From Hemileia vastatrix (taxonomy: Eukaryota; Basidiomycota; Pucciniomycetes; Pucciniales; Zaghouaniaceae), in NCBI GenBank assembly GCA_030280995.1, contig JASXTE010000016.1, positions 13,903,001 through 13,967,000 of the forward strand: a DNA stretch of 64,000 bases. The letters are read 5' to 3'. The position numbers and the translations under genes are program-made. This document shows, in pieces, positions 52,631 through 64,000 of this stretch. The notes beneath the pieces are model-generated. The model saw only the letters and a list, made by a program, of their open reading frames with translations. It did not search any database and was not told the origin of the DNA. Every line of letters begins with the position of its first letter. Position 1 is the first letter of the stretch.

Positions 52631-53291
52631 CTGGATGGTTGTATGATGATTAAGGTTGCCCCAAACTGTCTTATTCACTATGTACACACAGACCACTAAC
52701 TAAGAGCCCATGCGCACCCACCAATCTGGCGCCTGTACCCGCCAAATTGAATAAAACCCTCCAGAAACACTCCCCAACTTTCTAAAACAGAGGCAAGCGG
52801 GCTGCCCGACGTCGGAGGTGCGGCCTGAAGCAGCCCGGCCTCCCTGAAGCCAGAAAACCAATAAAAACACCTAATCTACTTAGAAAAACTAGCTACAACT
52901 ACTAAAACCTTTAAAACACGGAATTTCACTATAACAACATTGTGACATGAAATATAGAGAAAAATTAGCTCTATCAAATGGTACTAAGCACTTAACCCTA
53001 AGACTTAAGGTTAGCCCGTAAAACACGAAAAACAAAATTAAACAGCAATCTTTTATAAATGAAAAATGAGGAAATGACCCCTTAAAACTCAGAATATGAA
53101 AAATGTCTACTAGACATAAAATATAGAGAAAACCCAGGGCTATCCAATGATAGTACCCACATACCCGCAGACCCAATATCCACGGAATAAAACCAGAAAA
53201 ATACCCAATTCTTTAGCAGATGTCAATTAAGACATGCACAAACCACGCCAAATCACACAACAAAGGCCCCTGCCAATGTTGGAAGACCACA
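52631..53291 (-). repeat. 3' LTR of element H, truncated (minus strand)
   Basis: Read on the minus strand it begins TGTGGTCTTCCAACATTGGC at 53291 after tract ATTGGAGGGAGGA. It matches the K LTR until CCATCC, where I's 3' LTR abuts. The last about 430 bases of the LTR are missing. The open frame at 52889-53176 is not a gene. Confidence 0.82.
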
Positions 53292-53304
53292 TCCTCCCTC
53301 CAAT

Positions 53305-53790
53305 TGAGAATGTCCGCATTCTTTCTTCATCCAACCACCATGTTTAACCTTCTTCTGCCAGCACCAAAAGATCTAGGCCATCCATCCTGATACCCAGATT
53401 AATCAAAAAGCTCCACCCTTCCCAGAAGAGTGTCACAACCCATAAAACAACTAGTTCCCCCATCCCTGGTCCATCTGATGGTAAAGAACATTCATTTCTT
53501 CCTTCAACTTTAAAACTGATAACTTCTCAGTTCCTCCCTCTTCTGATAGTGATGATAACAATGTAGGATCCATTGCACCACCAACACCAACGCACTTGAC
53601 CACTATCAAGGCCAAGTTCCAACAACACACATCTCAACAGAAACAACTTCTGCTTCACTACTTCCAATCCACTCCTGCTAGAGATCCACAGGACATTGAG
53701 AACAGAAGATACCTCATTCACCAGTTCAAGGCTAATTCTGAACACTTCATTTCATCTCTTGATTCCCTCTGTAATTCCACTAGTACTTGA
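53305..53790 (+). pseudogene. Second, partial antisense gene copy in H
   Basis: A plus-strand open stretch (ATG at 53596, open upstream to about 53520) with SDDNNVGSIAPP, then KQLLLHYFQSTPARDPQDIE, RRYLIHQFKANSEHF, ending at 53790. Its spacing of L..(Y)F....P..D.......R..L(L/I) residues matches the C-terminal domain of the antisense genes at 55760-55900 and 24347-24580. The N-terminal Cys part is not seen here, so it is a partial duplicate or a remnant. Confidence 0.42.
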
Positions 53791-54400
53791 GTTTGATTCA
53801 GAAAAGAAAAATTGACCACACCCTCTATAGGATGTAACCACAAACAACCCTCAGCTTTAAGTCTTGGGGGACCATCCTCATTTTATAGTCCTGGGGGACT
53901 CAAAAACCCTCAGTTTAAAGTCTTGGGGGACTCAAAAAGCTAAATCATAAACCCAGAACCAGAGATCAACCACATTAAGACACAGAGAAAAAAGTAACAT
54001 TCTGGGGTAATTGTGAATAGAGCAGCCAGCCCATCAATTACCCCCAAACTTGCCTTTGCTAAATTCGGAGGCTCCCCCTGTGGATACCCTCCACAAATCC
54101 TTCAAAACCAGCTCCAACAACAAAAACTCCTTTTTCCTCAGTTTATAGTCTTGGGGGACTTACAACCCTCAGTTTAAAGTCTTAGGGGACTAACACAGTG
54201 TTCAGTTTAAAGTCTTGACGGACTAGTCTTGATAGAATCTTGAATCCAGCCAGTTTAAATTCTTGGAGGACTGATAACATAGCTTTTTCAGTTTAGAGTC
54301 TTGTTGGACTGCCTTGATAACATAGCTTTTTCAGTTTAGAGTCTTGATGGACTGCCTTGATAACATAGCTTTTTCAGTTTAGAGTCTTGATGGACTGATG
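53791..54400 (-). repeat. Hairpin motif array and 43-base tandem repeat in H
   Basis: Minus-strand hairpin-TAAACTG motifs at 53852, 53878, 53911, 54139, 54170, 54203, 54251, 54289, 54332 and 54375 (about 22 bases each). The last three sit in a 43-base tandem unit (54311-54353, 54354-54396, partial from 54273). The large hairpin GGGGTAATTG/CAATTACCCC is at 54004-54044. Confidence 0.82.
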
Positions 54401-54548
54401 GAATTTTGCATAAAATGGATGCAGCCAATTTCATGCAGCACACCTCTACAGCCAACCTGCTGAGCTTTCACCTTCACTTCATCATCTACCCATCACTGAC
54501 AAAAATCTCATCCTATCCCTTTTCATCATATTTTTCTCACCACAGATC

Positions 54549-56100
54549 ATGGCTGGATCTCCTGATGTTAACCCTTCTACTCTCCCTTGCTTCACTGCTA
54601 CCAAGGACCATGCCTGAAAACAGTGCATCCACATGTGCAGACCTTGTACATTCACTCTTCCAAATCCTGAATCCAAATTCTACAACAGGGCTTGTGACTC
54701 TTGCTATTCCAAAAAGAAAAGATGTGACAGAGACGCCAACTACCCTATTCCTCCGCCTTCTCCTTCTCACAAATACATCTCCACATCCCCTACCAGATCC
54801 CCAGAGCTTGGTCCTTCCTCTTCCTCTTTATCTTCTGCTACTTCCAGAAGATCCAGAAGCTCAGCTTCCTGCACTATTCCCAAAAGACCAGCCTTAGCCT
54901 CACAAGAAACTGCTTTTATCTCCGCCAAATTAGCTCCAAAAGCTTCAAAATCAACTCCCAGGCTTCTAGACCGCCTCCAGGCGTCCCGCCCGCCTCACCA
55001 AACAGTGAAAATCAGGGCCCAAACCTCCAAAAATGGCCAGAAAACAGCCAAATTCATCCAGACAACAACAACAACTCAACTCATTTACCTCCTACTGCTC
55101 CCAGAGCAATGCAATCCACCCTTCCAAAGTCCAAAAGCACCAAAATTTACCAGATTTCTAAGAGAACTGCCAGAGAGCCCCAAGAAGAAACCAGAACACC
55201 ACACACTGCTCCACAACAACAACTTTGTCCTCAACTAAGACAAAGAAACTACACTTCTCCTCTGTCAGCCAACTACTCTTCTGACAGTTCCATCTCTTTA
55301 AATTCTCCATCCAGAAGAGAGCAGTCTGCTTCCAAATCCCCCTCTCCCGCTCCATCCTTTAACAACCCTGGTACTCCATCACCAGCACCTCCTCCAGCTG
55401 AATCCAACAGAAATAACAACCACAACAACAACAACAATCTCACTGCTCCAACTAGGCCCCAGGAACATCAGCATCCCAGTTCACCTTCTCAGGATCCTTC
55501 AGAGGAAGACCATGAGAATCCATATCTTTCCCTAGTTGATCCACCCACTACAACCATTACAAAATCTTCAGAGATCCAAATCACAGCTGCTTACAGATTT
55601 TATGAGCTTCCAATCTGTAAGTACAAAATTAATTATTCCATTTCTTCAACAAAAATAATTACTGATCCAATTCTTCTTGTCTAGTTGGCACCCCTCCTCC
55701 TGAATCTATTATTGGAGTTGGCCAACCTCTTGAAACTTCTTTGACCCTGGATTATGGAGACATGAAGAAACACCTAAGCACCATGTGTTCCAATATGCTA
55801 AAAGCCTTTGCCCTCCATGGACCTTTGAATGATTTTGAAAAATCCCTGAGAAAGCGCCTACTGGATGACCACTGGAAAATGTCTAGGATCATTAAACACA
55901 CCCTCCAGAACTCCATTCCTACCTCTTCTTCTTCCTCCTCTGAACTTCCCTCTAATCCAATTCCTGACCATTACAATCCCTATAATCTCTCCAGCAGGAT
56001 GCACTTCAAAGAACACAGTGCTTCCCACAATCCCAACAAAAAACAAAAACGTCATCACAATCCAGACCAGCCTCCAGAAGCTTCATCATCCAGACAATGA
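54549..56100 (+). pseudogene. Antisense accessory gene of H (Cys-cluster protein), spliced
   Basis: Plus strand, opposite to H. ATG at 54549 (MAGSPDVNPSTLP), one TGA near 54615, then a Cys-rich block CIHMCRPCTFTLPN...YNRACDSCYSKKKRCDRD; the spacing C-x2-C-x6-C at the end recalls half of a fungal Zn2Cys6 cluster. A long Ser/Pro/Thr-rich disordered middle follows, with a frame change between about 55110 and 55238. Candidate intron 55617-55684 (GTAAGT...CTAG) joins in phase to the last exon 55685-56100, whose helical segment (MKKHLSTMCSNMLKAF...LRKRLLDDHWKMSRIIKH) matches the C copy. A Lys/Arg/His-rich tail ends at 56100. Possibly a DNA-binding regulator; unknown family. Confidence 0.6.
55617..55684 (+). 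other. Candidate intron in the H antisense gene
   Basis: 68 bases, GTAAGT donor, TACTGAT branch-like site, TCTAG acceptor. Splicing links the frame ending YRFYELPI to the frame starting GTPPPESIIGVG in phase. Confidence 0.6.
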
Positions 56101-57349
56101 GCTCCTGCAAAAGATTAGAAACATAAAAATAATATAAAACAAATAATAAAAAATAATTTCAGAATTTTTTTTTTTTTTTTACGGTCTACTGATATACTAA
56201 AATAAAAAATTAATAATTAAAATGAAATGAAATAACATAAATGAAATAAAATAAAATATAAAAAACAATAGAAATTATATCCCCCAGCCAATTAATGAGC
56301 TGATCCCCTGATACCTTACCCACATCCAAGTGCACCTTGATGTGGATACACAATTAATTCTTTTAAATGGTTAACAGAAAAACAAAATTCAAAAAATTTA
56401 GAAATTCAGAAGATAATAAAAATAATGAAACACAGAAACACATGAAATAAATAATAAATAAAAAAGAAAATAGCATTGCCCGGCCAATTGATGAGCCTTT
56501 CCCCACCAATGCCTGCCCACATCCAGGTGACCCTTATGTGGTAACACCCTATATTTTTGATTTTATAATTTTAAACAACCCCCATAAAAAAATTAAAAGA
56601 AAAAAAGAGAAAAAAGAAAATAATCTAAAACTGCTATCTAGCAAAAACATAAATGCAAAATCAAAGAAAGTCCAGCTCCATAGATGGCCCAATAAGAGAA
56701 AGTCTGGTCCATAGAAATTATCACTGGGTGGGCTCCCTCCAATAAGTAAAAATGATGGGAGACCACCAGTGATCCACCACCAATCTGAAAGAACCAATGA
56801 TAAAGAAGCCAGTCCCAAACCAGTTTAAAGTCATAGTGGACTTGAAACCTGAATAATAAACAACAGAACTAGAATTCAACTAGGAAAAACAAAAGACTTG
56901 AGACAGACATTCTGGGGTATCTGTTCTACAGAGCAGCCAGCTCATCAGTTACCCCCACACTTGCCAAAATAAAATCTAGAAGCCCCCCCTGGGTACATTC
57001 TAACAAAAACGCAAAATCCAAAACAATAAACCGAAACCAATAAGAGTGAAGAGTCCAGCACTTGAAAACCAAAGGAAATTCCAGTTTAAAGTCATAGAGG
57101 ACTAAAACCTGTGAAAAGAAACCAATACTAGGGTTCAACCAAATTAAGAGAAAGGGTTGGAAACAGACAATCTTGGGTAACTGTTGATAGAGCAGCCAGC
57201 CCATCAGTCACCCCTACACTTGCCAAGATCAAATCTAGAAGCCCCACCCATGGGTACCCTCTAACAAAAGTTTCCAACAAACAGATGCATAGCATCACCA
57301 CAAAAAACCAAAATTAAAGAATGGTCTGTAGTTTATCCTCATTGCGGAG
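56101..57349 (-). other. 3' untranslated region of H next to pol
   Basis: Minus-strand modules as in I and C: two copies of the CCACATC/GATGTGG module (about 56279-56346 and 56473-56542), the CACTGG hairpin (about 56721-56775), large hairpins at about 56914-56955 and 57174-57215, and small motifs at 56821, 57082 and 57328. A poly-T run lies at 56166-56181. No gene is seen. Confidence 0.72.
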
Positions 57350-58885
57350 TCAATCTTCTTCATGCCTAGTGCCTCTGGGATAAAACCTCTTCACTTGGTC
57401 TGCAGCCACCCTCTTTTTCAAGACCTCACCATCCAACTCTTCCAAAACATAAGAGCCTCCAGACGCCTGAGATCTGACTCTGTAAGGTCCATTTCATCTG
57501 TCAGCAAACATTTTCCCCCACTGACTCTCCAAACTTCTATTATACACCAAAACCAAACAACCAGGTTTCAAGGGATTCCTGAGTCTATGAGCTAACTTCT
57601 TGTCCCAGTACCTGACTGATTGCTTCCTAATCTTCATCATTCTAGAGTATGCTTTCTCCTGACATTCCTCTCTACATTCCAACTGTTGCATCCTGGCACA
57701 GAGCAAATCTTCTGTTGAGTGCACGTCATCCCAATCAATTCCAAGATAAGAGACAGCTTCCAAGTCCACTGGTAGAACGGCTTTCTGACCAAACATTAAC
57801 TCATAAGGAGAATAGCCAGTTGTCCTCTTCACAGTGACCCTATCAGCAAATAAAACCAAGGGTAAATAATGCCTCCACATTTCGGCACTATCTCCGCACA
57901 TCTTCACCAAAGCATTCTTGATAACTTGATGGCCTCTTTCAACCATGCCTTCAGCTTCAGGATAATACGGTGTAGCCACTCTAACCCTAGAACCAACACT
58001 AGCCACAGCTTCTTTAAATTCGGCACCAAAATCTGGCCCACCATCAACAGTCACCAACTTCATCAGCCCATACCTATAAATCCACTCCTTCTTCAAAAAC
58101 TCTGCCACATTCTTGGCAGTAAAATTAACCAGAGGCACTGCCTCAACCCAACCAGACAAATTATCCCTAGCAACAATCAAGTATTTATACCTGCCCTCTT
58201 TAATATGGAAAGCATCCAGACTGACCCTTCCAAAAACAGTTGATTCACCAGTAGCATGGCCCACCTCTTTAGGTTTCAAGTGACTTCTTCTTTGACATTC
58301 TTCACAAGATTGAACCCAACCCTGCACAGCCAACTTCATACCTGGCCACCAAAATCTGTCTGCTACTCTTCTATAAGTCTCCCCAAAGCCTCTATGACCA
58401 AGGTCTTCATGCAAAGACTTCAAAACCAATTCTTGACCCTTCTTCTGAGTCACCACCACTTGAGGATTAGGATGTCTCCTTCTCATCAACCGCCTTCCTG
58501 ACACATAAAATCCAGGACTCTTCTTCTTGATTGCCAACCAAGTATCATCATAACAACTATCTGGCCTCTCCAAGGTCAACAGATATTCCACCAAAATAAA
58601 ATAAAACCCAGACTGACCCCAGGTCTCATCTTCAAAATCCAACAAAACAACATCCAAGGGTACAACTCTGTCATCAAAATCACCATTGTGAACATGAGCC
58701 AATTGAGCAGCCCAACCAGGACACCAATCCTTAAACTTTGGCATGTCCTTCTCTTTCCATTGAACCTTGTGAGAATCCAGTTCACTAACAAAAACACCCT
58801 TTTCCAATTTTGAGCTGTCCCAAACAAAAGCTCCATCTTCATCAACAAAAACATCCTGATCACCAGAATCAAGATCAGATCCAGC

Positions 58886-61073
58886 CAGTTTAGCCTCTTG
58901 GGGGAGGTCAGAACAATCATCCAGTTTAGCCTCATGGGGGAGGACAGAACAATCATGCAGTTTAGCCTCATGGGGGAGGAGAGAAAAATCCTCAGCACCC
59001 TTTGTGCTGGCCCTAACCACTGGAACATCTTCGTCAAACTCTTCAGAATCAGAATCCTCATCTGTAAGTGGCCTCCTTGATAATCCATCAGGCATAGTAA
59101 AAGTTTTACCTAATTTGTGTACCAGACCAAAAGAAAAATGTTGAATGAATTCCACCCACCTAGTCATTGGAGCATTTGGAAGACTAGGTGTATTGATCAT
59201 CTGAACCAAAGATTTTGCATCCACCTGCAGCTCAAAATTCTGCCCCCACAAAACCGTCTGTAGCTTCTTTAAAATTTTAGCTATGCCACATAATTCCAAC
59301 TTAGGTTGAGAATACCTAGATTCCACCTCATTAAACACCACAGACTCATACCTTACTGGCCTGACCCTCCCAGTCTTATCCTCCTGAGACAAAACAGCAC
59401 CAGCAGCAATATAACTTGAGTCCACTGCCAGATAAATCTTTCCAGCACCAACACCATAATCCAACTTGTGAAGAATTATATCTTCACCAACAACCTTTTT
59501 CAACATCTGAAAAGCCTCTTCACACTCTTCAGTCCATTCCCAATCTGCATCTTTTCTGGTCAACATCCTTAAAGGTGAAGCCAAAAAAGAAAAATCCTGA
59601 CATATACACATACACCCAAAAATCCCCTGACTTCAGTAGTATTTTTAGGCCTTGGCCATGACTGAATTTTATTAATCTTCTTCTTGCCATAATCCTTCCC
59701 TCTTTACATACCACATGACCCAGAATTTCTAAAGCAGGAACACAACAACAGAATTTTGACCCTGAAATGGTCAAACCAGCCTCTTCAATCCTGAACAACA
59801 CTCTCTCTAGAGTTATTGTATATTCCCACACAAATCTCCTTATGCCAGGGTTCTCCGCTAACACCTCATTACCATAATCATTGGATGGTCCTTTAATTCC
59901 ACTATCATCAATAAAAATACCAGCATGAGTAGGAACCTCATCCTGCAAAATCCAAGCCATCTGTGCTTGATAAACTGCCACTGAATTAGTTGCTCCTTGA
60001 GGCAACCTAGTGAGCTGAAATCTTCCCAAAGGAGTCTCAAAAGTTGTGAGAGGCCTTGAATCCGTATGTAGTTCCCTCTCATCATAACCACCCATAATAT
60101 CACCCAAACCATAAGACACCCTTCCAGCAAAATCTTCAACAAAATCCTCTGCACTTGGCGGCATACCAGCGTCCTTGATAGTGACTCAATTTAAGGCTCT
60201 AAGATCATGAACCAACCTCAACTTTCCATTCTGCTTCTTTACACAGAACACCGGACTTGAGTAACTGGATGTTGATTGTTCATATAACCCAGTCCTGACT
60301 CTTTACCTAACAATCTCTACAAAATTCTCTCGAATAGCGGCTGGAATCGAAATAGGTTTGATTTGCCAAGGTTCATGACAAACAACAGGAATCAAGTAAG
60401 GTTCCCCATAAGAATGCTTCAATACACCCTTTCCTCCTCAACAAATGCCACCGCTCCTTCCCTTAGCACAATAACGTGCAACAACAACTTCTTTTCTTCC
60501 TCAGACAACCACTCATCAGGACCAAAATTAAAAACTTTCAATCTTTCCACGGTCACCCTAGCTGTCTCTACAAATTCTGGAGGATTCTTCACCAAAGGAG
60601 TACAGTACGGATCTCTTGACAAAGGAGGTCTCTTCAAAGGCGGTTTCAAACCCACAGGCATAGGCTCATTGACAGGCATAATCTTCTGTGCTACCTTCTT
60701 ATACTTTTCTGCTCCACCTTCAACTTGAGGGATCTTCAGGAATTCTTCACCACCAGACCTGGAACAAAAACCAAGGGTTTCCCCATTTCTCACATGTGTG
60801 GCCAAGGTAATGTTTTTGAAAGGTGTAGAAGAAACCCTAGCAGTGCACAATTGGGAGGACTTACTTTTACACCCCAATCTCACCACTCCAAAACTTTTCC
60901 GCAATTACACATCTTCATCCTCACTTCCAACTTCCAAATCTTCAAATCTTGATTCATCTTCTGAATCAAATCTTCTAAAATTGTGCAGTTTATCCTCATG
61001 CTGGAGGTCCAAAAATTGATCTTGATGATCTTCTCTCTTCAAAATTTTCTGCAGTTTAACCTCATGCTGGAGG
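58886..61073 (-). repeat. Hairpin-TAAACTG motif, coding set in H
   Basis: Minus-strand CCTC...GAGG-class copies at 58886-58907, 58922-58943, 58958-58979 (three at 36-base spacing), 60986-61007 and 61052-61073. A sixth is at 57328-57349 next to the pol stop. They encode L(P/Q)(H/Q)E(A/V/D)KL. Confidence 0.75.
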
Positions 61074-61354
61074 CCCAAAAATAGATCTTGACAATCTTCA
61101 CAAAAATATTTTGCGTCTTCTTTATTCATTATCTTCAGATTTCTTTCTTGATTTTCATGAATTATCTTGAAACTTTTATCTTCTTTTCTTGAGTTTTCTT
61201 CTGACCTACAAAAATAACCAGGGGTTTCCCCAATGCTCACAGGTGTGGCCCAGGTAATGTTTTTGAAAGGTGTAGAAGAAACCCTAGTGGTGCACAATTG
61301 GGAGGACTTACTTCTAGACCCCAATCTCGCCGCCCCAAAACTTTTCCGCATATC
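60760..61354 (-). repeat. Direct duplication in the H protease-RT linker
   Basis: About 150 bases at 60760-60904 recur at 61205-61354 in the same orientation and frame, at close to 90 percent by eye; both encode RKSFG...RVSSTPFKNIT. Not duplicated in C. Confidence 0.78.
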
Positions 61355-61590
61355 TTTCAATAAAGATATATAACCAATCTTCTTCTTTAAACTTGAATTA
61401 AAAATAATTAAAAATCTTGAGAGAGAACAGAGACTTGATAAAAAACTTGATGAATACTTGCAGAGAAGAGAAACATTAAAAAGAAAAAGTTGAAAATCCA
61501 CTTGGTATATCTCCAAGGGAGCTGACCTACTACAGCCTGGGATTTCCGCATCTCGGGGAGAGGTTGTAGCACTAGGGTGATCATCCTTCA

Positions 61591-63972
61591 TTACTCTAAA
61601 AAAGACAGACTCTCTATAGAGCCTGAGCCGCACTCCAAAAAACCAGAGGCAGCCCCCACTTCCTTCCTTCTCCTGCAGCAGTCCATGCACTGGCACATTG
61701 AAGATAAACCAGGCCTAGTCTCCCAACCATCCTCTCCAGGGGATGACAACCTCATGTGAAGCCTCCTTTTGTCTTCACCAGTCAACTCCAAACTGATTCC
61801 CAAATCAAATTTATAACCAATTCTTGCCTGAAAATCCATCAAGAATGGCCCACCCAAAACTGCTTTTACATTACCTTTAGCAATGTAAAAATGAACCTTC
61901 CCTGAGGCTCCTCCAACATCTAACTTCACAAACTCTGAAGTTCCAACCAATTCAGTGACATGGCCACCGATCCCTCTCAAATTCCCATCAATACCAGTTT
62001 TGATGGGGAGGCCCATATGAGTTGCCTCAAACAAAGAAATCAGGTATATCTGTGAACCTGAATCCACCAATGCCCTTGCCTCCCTGCCATTCAGAGTGAC
62101 ATTGACATATCCCAGAGGAGCAGAAAAATGAGTTTCCAACCCCTCACTAAACTTTTCAGCAGAATCACAAATGTATTCTACCTCACCAGAAGAAACCCTT
62201 CTCCTGGTCAACAACTTTTTCTGCCTATCAGCAAACCCTGGACTGATAGCATACAATTCCCCATAAGATAGGGAAACCTGACCCTGATTCATCCTTTCCA
62301 GGACAGAGTCCATTACATTAACTTGACCAGACACTACTGGCCTCTCAAAGTGAGCTCTTTTCTTCACCACCTTGGTCCTAGAAGATTCTTGAGGACCAGC
62401 ACCACCAACAGATTTACCATTTACAGGAACCAAACCAGATCCCTCACCAGAACCTCTAACTCCAGCAGGCTTTGGCAATGAATACAAAGGGACATCCTCC
62501 TCAGAGTCAGAATCCACCTCCATTGGCATTGGATCACCATTCATATCCAATGCGCCAAAACTAGGGCGGCCCATATCAGCCATACCCTTCTTCATCTTGT
62601 ACAGCTCCTCTTTGCTGTACCTCTTCCTAGCTGCACTCAGCTTAGGATCCCCATTTGAAGCATTTGGCTTTGGTTGGGCCTGAGAACTGCTCTTAGGCCT
62701 TCCCACCTTTCCTGCTTCCACATCATAAACACCAGCCAAGCATTCACCACTTGACTGTCCACCACAAGAATACAACTCCAAACCACCAAAGGAAGTAGAA
62801 AAAGAGACCTTATTGACCTCCTTCCCCTTTCCCTTGATGTCCTCATCTACCTTAACAGAAGACTTCCCCTGATCAGGAATCTCCTCAAACCTTGGCCTCC
62901 TTTGATTTAGACCACCCCTTCTCCTGACCAAATCAACAGGAGCCTGCCCCTCACTGGGCTTCACAAAAGAACCATCAGGGAACTTAAAAACCCTTCGATC
63001 AAACTCCACTTTTCCTTCAGACACATCTCTGTTCAATGCCCAACAATAATTGGACCTGTGCCCCCTCCTACTGCAATAAGAGCAAACCCAAGTATCACTC
63101 CTACCAGCCCTCCTTTCAAAATCTCTTGGCTGAGAAGGTGCCTTATTAACCTTCTTGGCCTCCAGGACAAAAATGTGCAGCTGTTTTGTCAGATCAGCCA
63201 ACTTCTCAACCATTGGATCCCTCTCCTTTTTGGAAACCTGCACCAAATTTTTCTCCTCCTTCTTCTCCCTAACTTCCTCTTCAGCCAAAGCCTCACTGAC
63301 TTTGCTGACATATTTGGCACACCCCTCCTGATAGGTGTCCACAGCCAATAACTTTAAATGGGCCTCAACAGCCTCCTTCACCTTATCCAAGGCAGGCAAC
63401 TTCTGATCCCCATTAGAAAGAGTTTTCATCAATTCCTTTCTTGACAACTCCTTCAACACATCCATCCTGACATCTCTAGCCAGGGCATACCAAAAAACAT
63501 CCTTGGCAGCATTTTCATGTGCCAGCTCCTCCACTTCCACCAAATATTCTACCACAGGATCAAACTGTAGCAGAAACTTCCTGTAACTATGTAAGTTACC
63601 AACACCACCATAAGATTGCCATTCACTGACAACCTTGTTCAGATCCAACATAGTGAACCTGACACCCCATCTGTCCACCATTTCCCTACACAACAATTTA
63701 CAATCCCTCTTCTTGTAGCCAGACATGGCCACAATCTCCTTCTCCACTGACCTATCACCAATGAAGAAGATAATCTGCTTCACCATGTCCAGGTAGGAAG
63801 AACCATCCACTCCAGCAGCAGTTTCATACTTCTCTAGAAACTACTTGACATACTCCCCATTAAACTTGGTACCATCCCAAGTTTTAATCCTCACACACTC
63901 CCTAACCATCACAGAAGGAGGACCATCCCCCCCACTGACAGTCACCATAGGAATAGCAGACCCAGAAGCCAT
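61591..63972 (-). pseudogene. Gag-protease, element H (one stop)
   Basis: ATG at 63972-63970 (MASGSAIPMVTVSGGDGPP). One TAG at 63843-63841 replaces the Trp of the C sequence EEVKWF; beyond it 739 codons are open. Capsid DGSSYLDMVKQIIFFIGDR, zinc knuckle CSYCSRRGHRSNYC, protease VDSGSQIYLIS and GGPFLMDF. It ends TTT TTA GAG TAA with the slippery site. Order and lengths agree with C. Confidence 0.88.
61597..61603 (-). promoter_or_regulatory. Slippery heptamer for -1 frameshift, element H
   Basis: Minus strand T TTT TTA one codon before the gag-pro stop, equivalent to T TTT TTG in C. A second T TTT TTG lies 36 bases upstream (VGAASGFLE). Conserved peptides continue in the -1 frame. Confidence 0.68.
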
Positions 63973-64000
63973 TCCTTCTGACCAAAACACCAAAAAGAGC
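63973..64000 (-). other. Leader of element H, partial
   Basis: 28 bases upstream of the gag ATG on the minus strand, reaching the window edge. Nothing more can be said. Confidence 0.5.

Larger units (their letters stand above)
57350..61603 (-). pseudogene. Pol (RT-RNase H-integrase), element H, broken
   Basis: Entered by -1 frameshift at 61597-61603. The linker contains a duplicated block and LQHEVKL/LQHEDKL peptides; TAA at about 60905-60907. A missing base near 60435 (EEERVY end), then stops near 60305 and 60185 within RT (GDIMGGYDERELH, FIDDSGIKG). From 59611 the frame is open to a TGA at 57494: RNase H (YLAVDSSYIAAGAVLS), linker with three LP(H/Q)EAKL peptides, zinc module CEECQRRS, VSLDAFHIKEGRY, VTVDGGPDFG, YYPEAEGMVERG. 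The true C terminus is near 57350. No chromodomain. Confidence 0.88.
52631..64000 (-). mobile_element. Family 2 Ty3 element H (minus strand, runs off right edge)
   Basis: Gag-protease, pol, 3' hairpin region with an antisense gene, polypurine tract and truncated 3' LTR, all as in C. The 5' LTR and primer site lie right of 64000. Gag-pro has one stop, pol at least one frame break and several stops. It lies tail to tail with K/I. Confidence 0.9.

Noticed and set aside
54549..56100. Host transcription factor gene of the Zn2Cys6 class
   Set aside because: Only half of the Cys pattern is present, and a homologous gene lies at the same place in element C, so it belongs to the retroelement.
56549..57204. 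Minus-strand open frames of 89 and 92 codons
   Set aside because: They cross conserved non-coding hairpins of the H 3' region and show no protein-level conservation with I or C.

Overview
No host gene could be recognised in this window. It is a stack of LTR retrotransposons inserted into one another, plus one terminal-inverted-repeat DNA transposon. The DNA is AT-rich, the code is standard, and candidate introns are 58-68 nt with GTAAGT donors and CTAAC/CTAAT branch sites. Together with chromodomain Ty3 elements and a second Ty3 lineage whose proteins resemble basidiomycete ones, this suggests a repeat-swollen basidiomycete fungus. A rust-like genome is a plausible guess, not a demonstration. 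All alignments and counts below were made by eye.

Family 1 elements are chromoviruses with LTRs starting TGTCAGCC. A is complete (620-9801), B is nearly complete but decayed (38459-46660), F is an old relic in three pieces (1-489, 10947-11438, 31625-34939), E is a minus-strand 3' half (14455-15202 and 29166-31315), and G and L are LTR remnants. Family 2 elements have LTRs starting TGTGGT, a tRNA-Lys-type primer site, a -1 frameshift between gag-pro and pol, and a long 3' region. C (15203-29165) and H (minus, 52631 to beyond the right edge) carry pol, K/I (46662-52630) carries only gag, and J is a fragment.

The left half is a nested doll. F was hit by solo LTR G (duplication GAAAT), and A then landed in G (duplication AATAC). 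F was also hit by a DNA transposon with about 43-bp inverted ends and an ATA duplication (11439-31624). That transposon holds E, the E LTR holds C, and C holds solo LTR D2 (duplication GCTTT). A has two LTRs differing at one base seen and only one evident lesion, so it is very recent.

Three things look new. (1) Family 1 gag begins with two conserved short introns. Removing the first switches translation into an overlapping frame that is conserved between A and B, giving a hidden accessory protein. (2) Family 2 elements carry roughly fifty copies of a tiny hairpin followed by TNAAACTG, in coding and non-coding DNA, with compensatory stem changes, together with at least four larger conserved hairpins in the 3' region. 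(3) Family 2 elements with pol carry an antisense, apparently spliced gene for a cysteine-cluster protein in that same 3' region. The 34.9-36.9 kb stretch has no recognisable gene.
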